Shown here piece by piece: positions 1 to 5,575 of a stretch of 6,189 bases of DNA. Under the pieces are notes generated by a model. That model was not told where the DNA came from and searched no databases. It saw only the letters and a program-made list of their open reading frames with translations. How positions within the stretch are numbered: the stretch's first letter is position 1; each line of letters starts with the position of its first letter. The stretch is from Desulfotomaculum sp. (GTDB lineage: Bacteria; Bacillota; Desulfotomaculia; Desulfotomaculales; Nap2-2B). The translations under genes were made by a program, and so were the position numbers. The stretch covers positions 1 through 6,189 of the forward strand of contig DMIY01000036.1 of assembly GCA_003457075.1 (NCBI GenBank), given 5' to 3'.

Positions 1-269
1 CCCAACCCCAGGTCGACATCCCCCGCCGTGTTACAAAAGTTAGGGAAGAAAGCCCTTTTACGGTAATTTCCCGGGATGGGATCTTTATTGTGGAAGGAAA
101 GCAGGTTGAAAAACTGGTGGCTATGACCGATTTAAATAACCGGCACTCACTTGACCGCCTGCAAAAGATATTTGACCGGATGGGGCTGGAGAGGGCCCTG
201 CAGGCCGCGGGCATTAAAGAAGGCGATACCGTTCAGGTGGGAAAATATCAGTTTACTTTTTATCAGTAA
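1..269 (+). CDS. obg: GTPase Obg, C-terminal (OCT) domain, 5'-truncated
   Basis: This is the last 88 codons of an open frame that enters from the left edge (first whole codon at position 3) and stops at TAA 267-269. Translation gives a basic linker (residues like VDIPRRVTKVREE), then the Obg C-terminal domain: SPFTVISRDGIFIVEGKQVEKL, then LVAMTDLNNRHSLDRLQKIF, DRMGLERALQAAGIKEGDTV and a final QVGKYQFTF. The run VEKLVAMTD followed by a helix, RMG and EGDTV is characteristic of the Obg OCT domain, which follows the glycine-rich and GTPase domains. Obg is an essential GTPase of 50S subunit assembly that also responds to (p)ppGpp. The GTPase part lies outside the window. Obg followed by proB is a common order in Firmicutes. 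Confidence 0.93.
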   Translation, partial: QPQVDIPRRVTKVREESPFTVISRDGIFIVEGKQVEKLVAMTDLNNRHSLDRLQKIFDRMGLERALQAAGIKEGDTVQVGKYQFTFYQ

Positions 270-310
270 TTGCAATAATTATAATTTGTGTTATACTTTT
301 GTGTTATACT
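270..310 (+). promoter_or_regulatory. Predicted promoter(s) for proB with duplicated extended -10
   Basis: A 13-bp unit TTTGTGTTATACT occurs twice with no gap (285-297 and 298-310). Each copy holds TGTTATACT, which is an extended -10 (TGn followed by TATACT, 5/6 to TATAAT). For the first copy, TTGCAA at 270-275 gives a 16-bp spacer and a 4/6 match to the -35 consensus; the second has no good -35 and would rely on the TG extension. The distance to the proB start allows a short leader. The motif match is seen in the sequence; promoter activity is inferred. Confidence 0.5.
285..310 (+). repeat. Perfect 13-bp tandem direct repeat
   Basis: TTTGTGTTATACT is present at 285-297 and again at 298-310 without a mismatch. 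It lies wholly between the obg stop codon and the proB ribosome binding site, and it duplicates the -10 core of the predicted proB promoter. Slipped-strand duplication is the likely origin (inference). Confidence 0.95.
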
Positions 311-345
311 AATGATGTAATTTTTTACAGGAGTGACCTGGCAGA

Positions 346-1464
346 TTGGAGCAGAGGCAATTCCCTCCCATTAAACGGATCGTGGTAAAAATTGGTTCGA
401 GTTCACTGATCTGTCCTACTGGCGGTCCCAATCTTTCTTTAATCGAAAACATGGTTTACCAACTGGCTGATTTGCATGGCGAGGGAAAGGAAGTGCTTTT
501 AGTAACTTCTGGGGCCATCGGCCTGGGTGTTAGGCGGCTGGGTTATTCCCGCCGTCCCAAAACTATTCCCGAAAAACAGGCTGCTGCGGCTGTAGGGCAA
601 GGTATATTGATCCATACCTACGAAAAGTTTTTTGCTGAGTATAATATACCTGTAGGTCAGGTACTGTTGACGCGTGAAGATTTTGCCGACCGCAAGCGGT
701 TCTTAAATGCCCGCAACACCATGTTTACCCTGCTGCGAATGGGCGTATTACCTGTGATCAATGAAAATGATACGGTAGCGGTAGAAGAGATCAAACTGGG
801 TGATAATGATAATCTGGCTGCGCTTGTTGGTGGTCTTGTCGATGCCGAGATGTTGATTTTATTATCGGATATTGATGGATTTTATACAGGCGATCCCTCC
901 TTTGCTCCGGCCAGATTGATACCTGAAATTAGAGAAATCACTCCGGAAATAGAAATGATTGCTTCCGGTTCAAAGGATGCCCTGGGTACCGGGGGAATGA
1001 TTACAAAGTTGCAGGCGGCACGGATTGCCATGCATTCAGATATGATCATGGTCCTGGCAGATTCCCGGGAAAAGAACGTGGTGCGTCGCGTGGTAGCCGG
1101 CGAGTCATTGGGTACCGTTTTTTGGCCTTCAATCCGGCTTGATAACAGGAGACGATGGATAGCTTATAGCTCGACCGTACAGGGTAAAATTCATATCGAT
1201 GAGGGTGCGGCAATAGCCTTGTTACGCAAGGGGAAGAGTCTTTTGCCTTCAGGTGTCAACCGCGTTGAAGGAAACTTTGAGATGGGGAATACGGTAAGCG
1301 TGGTCGAGCCCGGAGGACATGAAATTGCCCGTGGTATTGTGAACTTTTCATCTGCAGAAATTGATGCTATTAAAGGTACCAGGACGGGGGAAAGATTAAA
1401 ACCTGTAGGTTGCAAAGGTTATGACGAAGTAATCCACCGCAATAATATGGCGCTGAACATTTAG
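346..1464 (+). CDS. proB: Glutamate 5-kinase (GK domain plus PUA domain)
   Basis: A 372-residue protein of usual length for the two-domain enzyme, which phosphorylates L-glutamate with ATP to glutamyl 5-phosphate, the first step of proline synthesis in the cytoplasm. The amino acid kinase domain covers roughly residues 10-260: VVKIGSSS (13-20) for phosphate binding, VTSGAIGLG (53-61), the glutamate-binding NENDTV (139-144), GDNDNLAA (152-159), LLSDIDGFYTGDP (172-184) and GTGGMITK (214-221). A PUA domain follows (about 276-355). The start is TTG 346, placed by AGGAGTGA at 329-336; no ATG lies nearby. It has its own predicted promoter after obg. In many relatives proA follows directly; here nadD does, so the second enzyme must be elsewhere or absent. 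Feedback inhibition by proline is usual for the family but not readable from sequence. Confidence 0.97.
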   Translation: MEQRQFPPIKRIVVKIGSSSLICPTGGPNLSLIENMVYQLADLHGEGKEVLLVTSGAIGLGVRRLGYSRRPKTIPEKQAAAAVGQGILIHTYEKFFAEYNIPVGQVLLTREDFADRKRFLNARNTMFTLLRMGVLPVINENDTVAVEEIKLGDNDNLAALVGGLVDAEMLILLSDIDGFYTGDPSFAPARLIPEIREITPEIEMIASGSKDALGTGGMITKLQAARIAMHSDMIMVLADSREKNVVRRVVAGESLGTVFWPSIRLDNRRRWIAYSSTVQGKIHIDEGAAIALLRKGKSLLPSGVNRVEGNFEMGNTVSVVEPGGHEIARGIVNFSSAEIDAIKGTRTGERLKPVGCKGYDEVIHRNNMALNI

Positions 1465-1503
1465 AGCTTAAAAATGCAAAATATGATAATCAGCGTGAAT
1501 ATA

Positions 1504-1540
1504 AATTTACAAGTTTCAATTTATACTTTTCAATTTACAA
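1504..1540 (+). repeat. AT-rich spacer with short direct repeats between proB and nadD
   Basis: AATTTACAA occurs at 1504-1512 and 1532-1540, and TTTCAATTTA at 1514-1523 and 1528-1537. TATAAATT (1500-1507) and AATTTATA (1518-1525) form a weak inverted repeat. The whole gap of about 100 bp (1465-1566) is far richer in A and T than the flanking genes and holds no recognisable piece of proA. TATACT at 1522-1527 looks like a -10 but lacks a properly spaced -35. The role is unknown; it may be a deletion scar or carry a weak promoter. Confidence 0.6.
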
Positions 1541-1566
1541 TTCTAAAGAGGGGCGGCCTGGTAGCA

Positions 1567-2181
1567 TTGAAGCGGCTCGGAATCATGGGTGGGACTTTTG
1601 ATCCTGTTCACTACGGTCATCTGGTGGCAGCAGAGGGAGCGCGTTACCAGTTTCAATTAGAAAAGATAATCTTTGTCCCGACCGGCTGGCCGCCACACAA
1701 AGCCCCTGAAGAAGTATCAGAACCACGCCACCGTCTGGCATTAACCCGCCTGGCAATTAACAGCAACCCGTTCTTCGCTGTTTCTGCCATGGAAATAGAA
1801 AGGAACGGTTTGTCGTACACAATTGATACAGTCAGAGAAACATCCAACCTTTTCCCCGGCGCTCAAATTTTTTTTATTACCGGAGCGGATGCAGTGCTGG
1901 AGATACTCAACTGGAAGAATGTGGCAGAACTGCTTTCTATATGCCTTTTTATTGCCGCTACACGTCCCGGCTACCGGCTGGGTAGCTTAAAAGCCAGGTT
2001 ACATGGCTTTTCTCCTTCACAGTTAGAGCGAATCATTGTTATGGAAGTTCCGGCGCTGGCTATTTCTTCTACCGATATTCGTCAGCGAATCAAGAAGGGA
2101 AGGCCAATTAAATATTTGTTGCCGGAAGCGGTAGAAAATTACATTTTGGAGCACGGCTTGTATCAGAAGCAAATATCTTAA
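1567..2181 (+). CDS. nadD: Nicotinate-nucleotide adenylyltransferase
   Basis: A 204-residue protein, the usual length. It transfers AMP from ATP to nicotinate mononucleotide, giving deamido-NAD and pyrophosphate, in the cytoplasmic NAD pathway. The nucleotidyltransferase fold shows GIMGGTFDPVHYGH at residues 5-18 with the HxGH signature (H15, H18), PPHK at 42-45, FITGAD at 103-108 with W116 in the substrate region, and ISSTDIR at 166-172, the second ATP-binding motif. The frame is open back to an ATG at 1474, but that extension is AT-rich, has no convincing ribosome binding site and no family homology that I recognise. TTG 1567 gives the conserved N-terminus MKRLGIMGG. Its binding site, AAGAGGGG at 1546-1553, is rather distant (13 bases), so CTG 1558 cannot be fully excluded. 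The last codons form one arm of a stem-loop. Confidence 0.95.
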   Translation: MKRLGIMGGTFDPVHYGHLVAAEGARYQFQLEKIIFVPTGWPPHKAPEEVSEPRHRLALTRLAINSNPFFAVSAMEIERNGLSYTIDTVRETSNLFPGAQIFFITGADAVLEILNWKNVAELLSICLFIAATRPGYRLGSLKARLHGFSPSQLERIIVMEVPALAISSTDIRQRIKKGRPIKYLLPEAVENYILEHGLYQKQIS

Positions 2182-2215
2182 GTTGATCTTTGCATTGAGA
2201 TAATTGCTTCTGATA
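2161..2215 (+). other. 18-bp stem-loop across the nadD stop codon
   Basis: TATCAGAAGCAAATATCT (2161-2178) and AGATAATTGCTTCTGATA (2198-2215) are reverse complements at 17 of 18 positions; the outer 12 pairs are perfect. The loop is 19 bases and begins with the nadD stop codon. No T-run follows on either strand, so it is not a standard intrinsic terminator. It may be an mRNA stabiliser or processing site, or a DNA operator, since GATAAT at 2212-2217 could serve as a -10 for the RRM gene. The structure is seen; function is unknown. Confidence 0.8.
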
Positions 2216-2243
2216 ATAATACAAAGCAGGAGAGGCAAATTTT

Positions 2244-2264
2244 TTGAACAATGAAAAGAGGTGA
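2244..2264 (+). other. Possible six-codon leader ORF before the RRM gene
   Basis: TTG AAC AAT GAA AAG AGG TGA lies 8 bases after a good ribosome binding site, AGGAGAGG (2228-2235). Its stop codon is inside the binding site of the next gene (AGAGGTGA, 2257-2264), a layout that would suit translational coupling. Six codons are easily met by chance, and it may instead be the remains of a lost gene start. Confidence 0.25.
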
Positions 2265-2273
2265 GTTAAGATT

Positions 2274-2534
2274 ATGGTGCGCACGCTATACGTAGGCAAC
2301 TTGCCGTGGTCTACCGGGTCGGAAGATTTGGAGGAGGTTTTTTCCCGCCATGGCCAGGTAATCAGCAGCCGCGTCATTAGAGACCGGCAAACGGGCAGGT
2401 CGCGTGGGTTTGGTTTTGTAGAGGTAAAAGAAGAAGATGCGGGGACCATTATTGCTGCTATGAATGGTGTGGAATTGGGTGGACGGGTCATTATTGTAAA
2501 TGAGGCTAAAGTAAGCGAGGGACATAACGCGTAA
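2274..2534 (+). CDS. Small RRM-domain RNA-binding protein
   Basis: An 86-residue protein made of a single RNA recognition motif. RNP2 is LYVGNL (residues 5-10) and RNP1 is RGFGFVEV (44-51); the aromatic residues Y6, F46 and F48 that stack on RNA bases are all present. The helix SEDLEEVFSRHG (16-27), loop RDRQTGRSRG (36-45), second helix EEDAGTIIAAMNG (53-65) and final strand complete the fold, and only a short tail (VSEGHNA) follows. Such stand-alone RRM proteins are known from cyanobacteria and scattered other bacteria; their RNA targets are mostly undefined. ATG 2274 has AGAGGTGA (2257-2264) nine bases upstream. It sits between nadD and rsfS, where yqeK often lies, which hints at a link with translation, but that is inference. 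Confidence 0.93.
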   Translation: MVRTLYVGNLPWSTGSEDLEEVFSRHGQVISSRVIRDRQTGRSRGFGFVEVKEEDAGTIIAAMNGVELGGRVIIVNEAKVSEGHNA

Positions 2535-2563
2535 AAAAGTAAGCTAAAAACGTGAGTGAGACA

Positions 2564-2589
2564 GCAGGAACTTTCATTATTAAGTCGAA
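2564..2589 (+). promoter_or_regulatory. Intergenic AGGA-N14-GTCGAA element, copy 1
   Basis: GCAGGA at 2564-2569 is followed, 14 bases after the AGGA core, by GTCGAA at 2584-2589, with an AT-rich middle. The same arrangement with the same spacing occurs at 5550-5575. The 3' part (AGTCGAA) is one base off the Spo0A box TGTCGAA. It lies between the RRM gene and rsfS and is not the ribosome binding site of either. Function is unknown; a protein-binding site or part of a dispersed intergenic element are both possible. Confidence 0.45.
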
Positions 2590-2636
2590 TACTTTTATGA
2601 GAATAAACTGGTTTGCCTTAAGAAGGAGGAGTGTTT

Positions 2637-2990
2637 TTGGTATTAAACCCGCGGGTGTTGGTAAAAACTGCCGCACGTGTTGCTGAGGCCAGGAAGGCCT
2701 ACGATATCACCATTCTGGATATTAGTATGGTTTCTATGATAGCTGATTATTTTCTGATTTGTACGGGAAAATCTTCCATTCATGTCAGGAGTATTGCTGA
2801 GGAAATCAGGAAAGCAATTGAAAAAGAAGTGGGCCTTGTTCCCCGCCTGGAAGGTCGGCGGGAGGCCCGGTGGGTATTGATGGATTATGGTGATCTGGTA
2901 GTGCATATCTTTTTAGAGGATGAGAGGCGGTTTTACAATTTAGAACGCCTGTGGGGTGATGCCGGCGAGTTAACCCTGGCGAAAGTATAA
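2637..2990 (+). CDS. rsfS: Ribosomal silencing factor RsfS
   Basis: A 117-residue protein of normal length for the RsfS/YbeB/Iojap family. Members bind ribosomal protein L14 on the 50S subunit and block joining with the 30S subunit, lowering translation when nutrients run short. Family features are YDITILDIS (22-30), ADYFLICTG (36-44), the helix SIHVRSIAEEIRKAIEK (47-63), EGRREARWVLMDYGDLVVHIF (72-92) and the C-terminal YNLERLWGDA (100-109). A GTG at 2631 would lie one base after the AAGGAGG binding site (2623-2629), which is too close; TTG 2637 is seven bases away and is preferred. The nadD-rsfS pairing is widely conserved, here with the RRM gene between. A 102-bp gap with the AGGA-N14-GTCGAA element precedes it. 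Confidence 0.95.
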   Translation: MVLNPRVLVKTAARVAEARKAYDITILDISMVSMIADYFLICTGKSSIHVRSIAEEIRKAIEKEVGLVPRLEGRREARWVLMDYGDLVVHIFLEDERRFYNLERLWGDAGELTLAKV

Positions 2991-3015
2991 TTTTAGCGAA
3001 GGGGGTGGAAATTAA

Positions 3016-3240
3016 CTAAAAAGCCTGGTAACCGTCGTACATGTACTTGTTTCTCTGGCTTTGATTGCTGTAGTTTTGTTACAATCGGGAAGGAGCGCCG
3101 GGTTATCTGGAACTATTGCCGGCGGCGCGGAGGCCCTTTTTGGCAAAAAGAAGGGGCTGGACGAGTTACTGGGCAAATTTACCACTGCGGTTGCTGTCTT
3201 GTTTGGGATTACCTCTCTTTTGCTGGGCTTCTGGCAATGA
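3016..3240 (+). CDS. secG: Preprotein translocase subunit SecG, start codon unclear
   Basis: The frame ending at TGA 3238-3240 encodes a two-helix membrane protein typical of SecG, the small subunit of SecYEG that assists protein export. Helix 1 is LVTVVHVLVSLALIAVVLLQ. The cytoplasmic loop carries the family hallmark SGRSAGLSGTIAGGAEALFG, then KKKGLDELLGK, and helix 2 is TTAVAVLFGITSLLLGFW. The length (71-74 residues) is normal. No ATG, GTG or TTG opens the frame before helix 1: an in-frame TAA is at 3013-3015, the next codon is CTA (3016), and the first plausible start is CTG 3025. A strong binding site, AAGGGGGTG (2999-3007), fits a start at 3016 better (8 intervening bases) than at 3025 (17). 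The coordinates use the frame from 3016. The first TTG (3061) would cut away most of helix 1. Confidence 0.88.
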   Translation, partial: LKSLVTVVHVLVSLALIAVVLLQSGRSAGLSGTIAGGAEALFGKKKGLDELLGKFTTAVAVLFGITSLLLGFWQ

Positions 3241-3412
3241 GTGGAGTAAGGGGAGGTAAAAGGGCCTGTTTGATGAAAAGCCTCTTTCGTTGATTAATTA
3301 AGCTGCCTGCATTGGTTTTAGCAGTGCAAGGAGCAACTTTGACCGGAAAGGAGCGAAGAAGCCTGGTAAGAGGCTACCTGGGCGATCAGGTTTTAAAACC
3401 AGGTGAAATACT
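3241..3412 (+). promoter_or_regulatory. Structured leader of hppA with a possible translation switch
   Basis: These 172 bp separate secG from hppA. A strong binding site AAGGGGAGGT (3248-3257) precedes only a seven-codon frame (TTG 3270 to TGA 3291-3293). A 10-base stem with two mismatches can form between 3302-3311 and 3325-3334, a small one (GCCT/AGGC) at 3361-3374, and ACCTG (3376-3380) can pair either with CAGGT at 3387-3391 or with CAGGT at 3400-3404, which overlaps the hppA binding site AGGTGA (3401-3406). TTGATG (3270-3275) and ATTAAT (3293-3298), 17 bp apart, are a weak promoter candidate. No known riboswitch class is recognised. Confidence 0.4.
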
Positions 3413-5476
3413 TTGGATATTACACTTATCAAACCTATTATATGGATAGGTATCATTGCTTCTCTTGTCGGTATTTTATTTGCAGTCTATCTTATTTCGT
3501 GGGTGCTCGGCAAACCGGCCGGTTCCCAGCGGATGCAGGAAATTTCCGGCGCTATTCAGGAAGGCGCCATGGCTTATTTAAGCCGTCAGTATAGGACGAT
3601 CGCCATTGTAGGTGTAATCGTGGGTGTCCTAATCTGGATATTTCTAGGAACTGAAAGCGATCCGGCTCTAGGATATAAAACAGCTATTGGATTTATTGTG
3701 GGTGCTATTTTTTCCGGTTTATGCGGTTATGTTGGAATGATTGTGAGCACCCGTGCCAACACCCGTGTCGCTGAAGCCGCCAAAACGAGTATTGGCTACG
3801 CCTTGCTGGTTGCTTTCAGGGGCGGTTCGGTGACCGGCATGATTTGTGTGAGCCTGGCTCTATTGGGTATTTCCGGGTTGTTCCTTATTTTTAATGATCC
3901 TGTTTCCTTAGTTGGTATGGGTTTTGGAGGCAGTTTGATCAGTGTGTTTGCCCGGTTGGGCGGCGGTATTTATACCAAGAGCGCCGACGTGGGAGCAGAT
4001 CTGGTAGGCAAGGTGGAAGCAGGCATTCCGGAGGATGACCCAAGGAATCCGGCAGTTATTGCTGACAACGTTGGAGACAATGTCGGCGACTGCGCAGGTA
4101 TGGCTGCTGACTTATTTGAAACTTATGCGGTTACTGCAATCGGCGCCATGCTGTTGGGTCACTTGGTATTCCCCACGCAGCCACTCGCGGTAGCCTTTCC
4201 TGTTCTCCTGGGCGCAGTGGCAATTATCGCTTCAATTATTGGAAGTTTTTTTGTGCGCATGGGCAGTTCCCAGAATATCATGGGGGCGCTTTATAAGGGA
4301 CTTTGGGCATCAGCTATTCTGGCGCTCATTGGTTTCTTCTTTGTGACTCCGCAATATTCCCCGGCGGCTACTTATTTTTGGGCCGCTTTGATCGGCATAA
4401 TCATTACTATGCTGATGGTTTACATCACAGACTACTACACTTCCAAATCCTTCCGTCCTGTTAAGTCAATTGCCGACGCTTCCCAGTCCGGTCACGGCAC
4501 CAATATCATTACTGGTCTTTCGGTAGCCATGGAGGCAAGCGTAGTACCTGCAATCGTCATTGTGATCGGTATTTTGGCGTCATATAGTATTGGTATGAGC
4601 GCCGGTGTAGGAGCAGGAGGAGGATTATACGGCATTGCCATAGCTTCCATGGCCATGCTCTCGATGACGGGAATTATTGTCGCCATTGATTCGTACGGCC
4701 CGATTACGGATAACGGCGGCGGCATCGCAGAAATGGCCGAATTACCCCCGGAAGTCCGCAGTATCACTGATCCCCTGGATGCAGTGGGTAACACCACCAA
4801 GGCGGTAACCAAAGGATATGCGATCGCCTCTGCCGGTCTGGCGGCTATCGTGCTTTTCGCTGATTACACACACCAGTTGGAAGCCATGAGGCAAACGGGT
4901 GAGGCGCTTGTATTTTCGCTCAACAACCCGTTGGTGCTGGCCGGTCTTCTTATTGGCGGCGCTCTGCCTTTCCTGTTTTCTTCCCTTGCCATCGGCGCCG
5001 TCGGACGTGCTGCCAGTGAAGTAGTAAACGAAGTGCGCCGTCAGTTCCGTGAAATCAAGGGACTGATGGAAGGCAAGGCTCGTCCCGAATACGGACGCTG
5101 CGTGGATATCGTCACCGCCAGGGCGTTAAAAGAAATGATCATGCCGGCTCTTGTTCCCATCCTGGCCCCAATCATAGTCGGTTTTATACTAGGGCCGGAA
5201 GCGCTGGGTGGCATGCTCTTAGGTACGATAGTCACCGGTTTGTTCCTGGCTATCTTCCAGACTTCGGGGGGTGGAGCCTGGGATAACGCGAAGAAGTTTA
5301 TTGAAGAAGGAATGTATGGGGGCAAAGGCTCTCCTGCTCATGCAGCCGCAGTTACTGGTGACACGGTGGGTGATCCCTTGAAGGATACGGCAGGTCCGGC
5401 CATTAACCCTATGATTAAGGTTGTAAACATAGTTGCCTTGTTACTTGTACCGTTAATTTATAATATTGTACGGTAG
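3413..5476 (+). CDS. hppA: Membrane-bound H+-translocating pyrophosphatase, K+-independent type
   Basis: A 687-residue polytopic membrane protein, full length for the family, with about 16 hydrophobic segments. It hydrolyses pyrophosphate to phosphate and pumps ions out of the cytoplasm. Catalytic motifs are present: [44 protein letters not shown] (187-230) with the acidic cluster that binds magnesium pyrophosphate, [16 protein letters not shown] (426-441), and near the C-terminus [14 protein letters not shown] (620-633) and [14 protein letters not shown] (649-662). At [10 protein letters not shown] (459-468) the residue that sets potassium dependence is lysine (K463), as in K+-independent enzymes; those characterised pump protons. 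TTG 3413 has AGGTGA (3401-3406) six bases upstream. The gene stands alone after a long leader and ends at a strong terminator. Its role is probably energy saving by recycling pyrophosphate from biosynthesis. Confidence 0.97.
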   Translation: MDITLIKPIIWIGIIASLVGILFAVYLISWVLGKPAGSQRMQEISGAIQEGAMAYLSRQYRTIAIVGVIVGVLIWIFLGTESDPALGYKTAIGFIVGAIFSGLCGYVGMIVSTRANTRVAEAAKTSIGYALLVAFRGGSVTGMICVSLALLGISGLFLIFNDPVSLVGMGFGGSLISVFARLGGGIYTKSADVGADLVGKVEAGIPEDDPRNPAVIADNVGDNVGDCAGMAADLFETYAVTAIGAMLLGHLVFPTQPLAVAFPVLLGAVAIIASIIGSFFVRMGSSQNIMGALYKGLWASAILALIGFFFVTPQYSPAATYFWAALIGIIITMLMVYITDYYTSKSFRPVKSIADASQSGHGTNIITGLSVAMEASVVPAIVIVIGILASYSIGMSAGVGAGGGLYGIAIASMAMLSMTGIIVAIDSYGPITDNGGGIAEMAELPPEVRSITDPLDAVGNTTKAVTKGYAIASAGLAAIVLFADYTHQLEAMRQTGEALVFSLNNPLVLAGLLIGGALPFLFSSLAIGAVGRAASEVVNEVRRQFREIKGLMEGKARPEYGRCVDIVTARALKEMIMPALVPILAPIIVGFILGPEALGGMLLGTIVTGLFLAIFQTSGGGAWDNAKKFIEEGMYGGKGSPAHAAAVTGDTVGDPLKDTAGPAINPMIKVVNIVALLLVPLIYNIVR

Positions 5477-5506
5477 TTATTCTGCCGTTAACTGATTTAA
5501 AGATTT

Positions 5507-5537
5507 AAAGCCGGGCTTAAAAACCCGGCTTTTTTTT
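5507..5537 (+). terminator. Rho-independent terminator after hppA
   Basis: AAAGCCGGG (5507-5515) pairs perfectly with CCCGGCTTT (5524-5532) around an 8-base loop, and eight T residues run from 5530 to 5537. It begins 31 bases after the hppA stop codon and marks the end of that transcription unit. The A-run before the stem is too short and interrupted for efficient use in the other direction. Confidence 0.95.
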
Positions 5538-5549
5538 GCCTTATTTTAA

Positions 5550-5575
5550 GGAGGATTTCCACATTTAATGTCGAA
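5550..5575 (+). promoter_or_regulatory. Intergenic AGGA-N14-GTCGAA element, copy 2, with exact Spo0A-box match
   Basis: GGAGGA at 5550-5555 is followed, 14 bases after AGGA, by GTCGAA at 5570-5575. TGTCGAA at 5569-5575 matches the Spo0A box exactly. The AAGGAGG looks like a ribosome binding site, but the ATG that follows (5568) gives only three codons before TAA, so it serves no gene. The element lies just after the hppA terminator and about 180 bp before ftsE. Regulation of ftsE by Spo0A or another factor is possible but not shown. Confidence 0.45.

Noticed and set aside
1474..1566. N-terminal extension of nadD from ATG 1474
   Set aside because: The 31 extra codons are AT-rich spacer with repeats, there is no good ribosome binding site before 1474, and the conserved NadD N-terminus begins at TTG 1567.
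2108..2525. Overlapping minus-strand frames across nadD and the RRM gene
   Set aside because: Antisense to well-supported genes, with no ribosome binding sites or recognisable domains.
2631..2639. GTG 2631 as the rsfS start
   Set aside because: It lies one base after the AAGGAGG binding site; TTG 2637 has proper spacing.
3302..3383. Cyclic di-GMP (GEMM) or other known riboswitch in the hppA leader
   Set aside because: Some GGAGC and GAAGCC strings are reminiscent, but the ordered conserved core could not be aligned.
3381..3412. Fluoride riboswitch before hppA, suggested by GGGCGAT and the pyrophosphatase context
   Set aside because: The CGCC partner and the downstream UGAUG-CUCC part of the consensus are missing, so the match is only a few bases.
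3403..3594. 63-codon frame overlapping the hppA start
   Set aside because: It is an out-of-frame shadow of hppA with a cysteine- and tyrosine-rich product and no family resemblance.
4492..5325. Minus-strand frames inside hppA (4492-4812 and 5041-5325)
   Set aside because: They are antisense to highly conserved hppA codons, lack binding sites and give proline- and serine-rich products typical of shadows.
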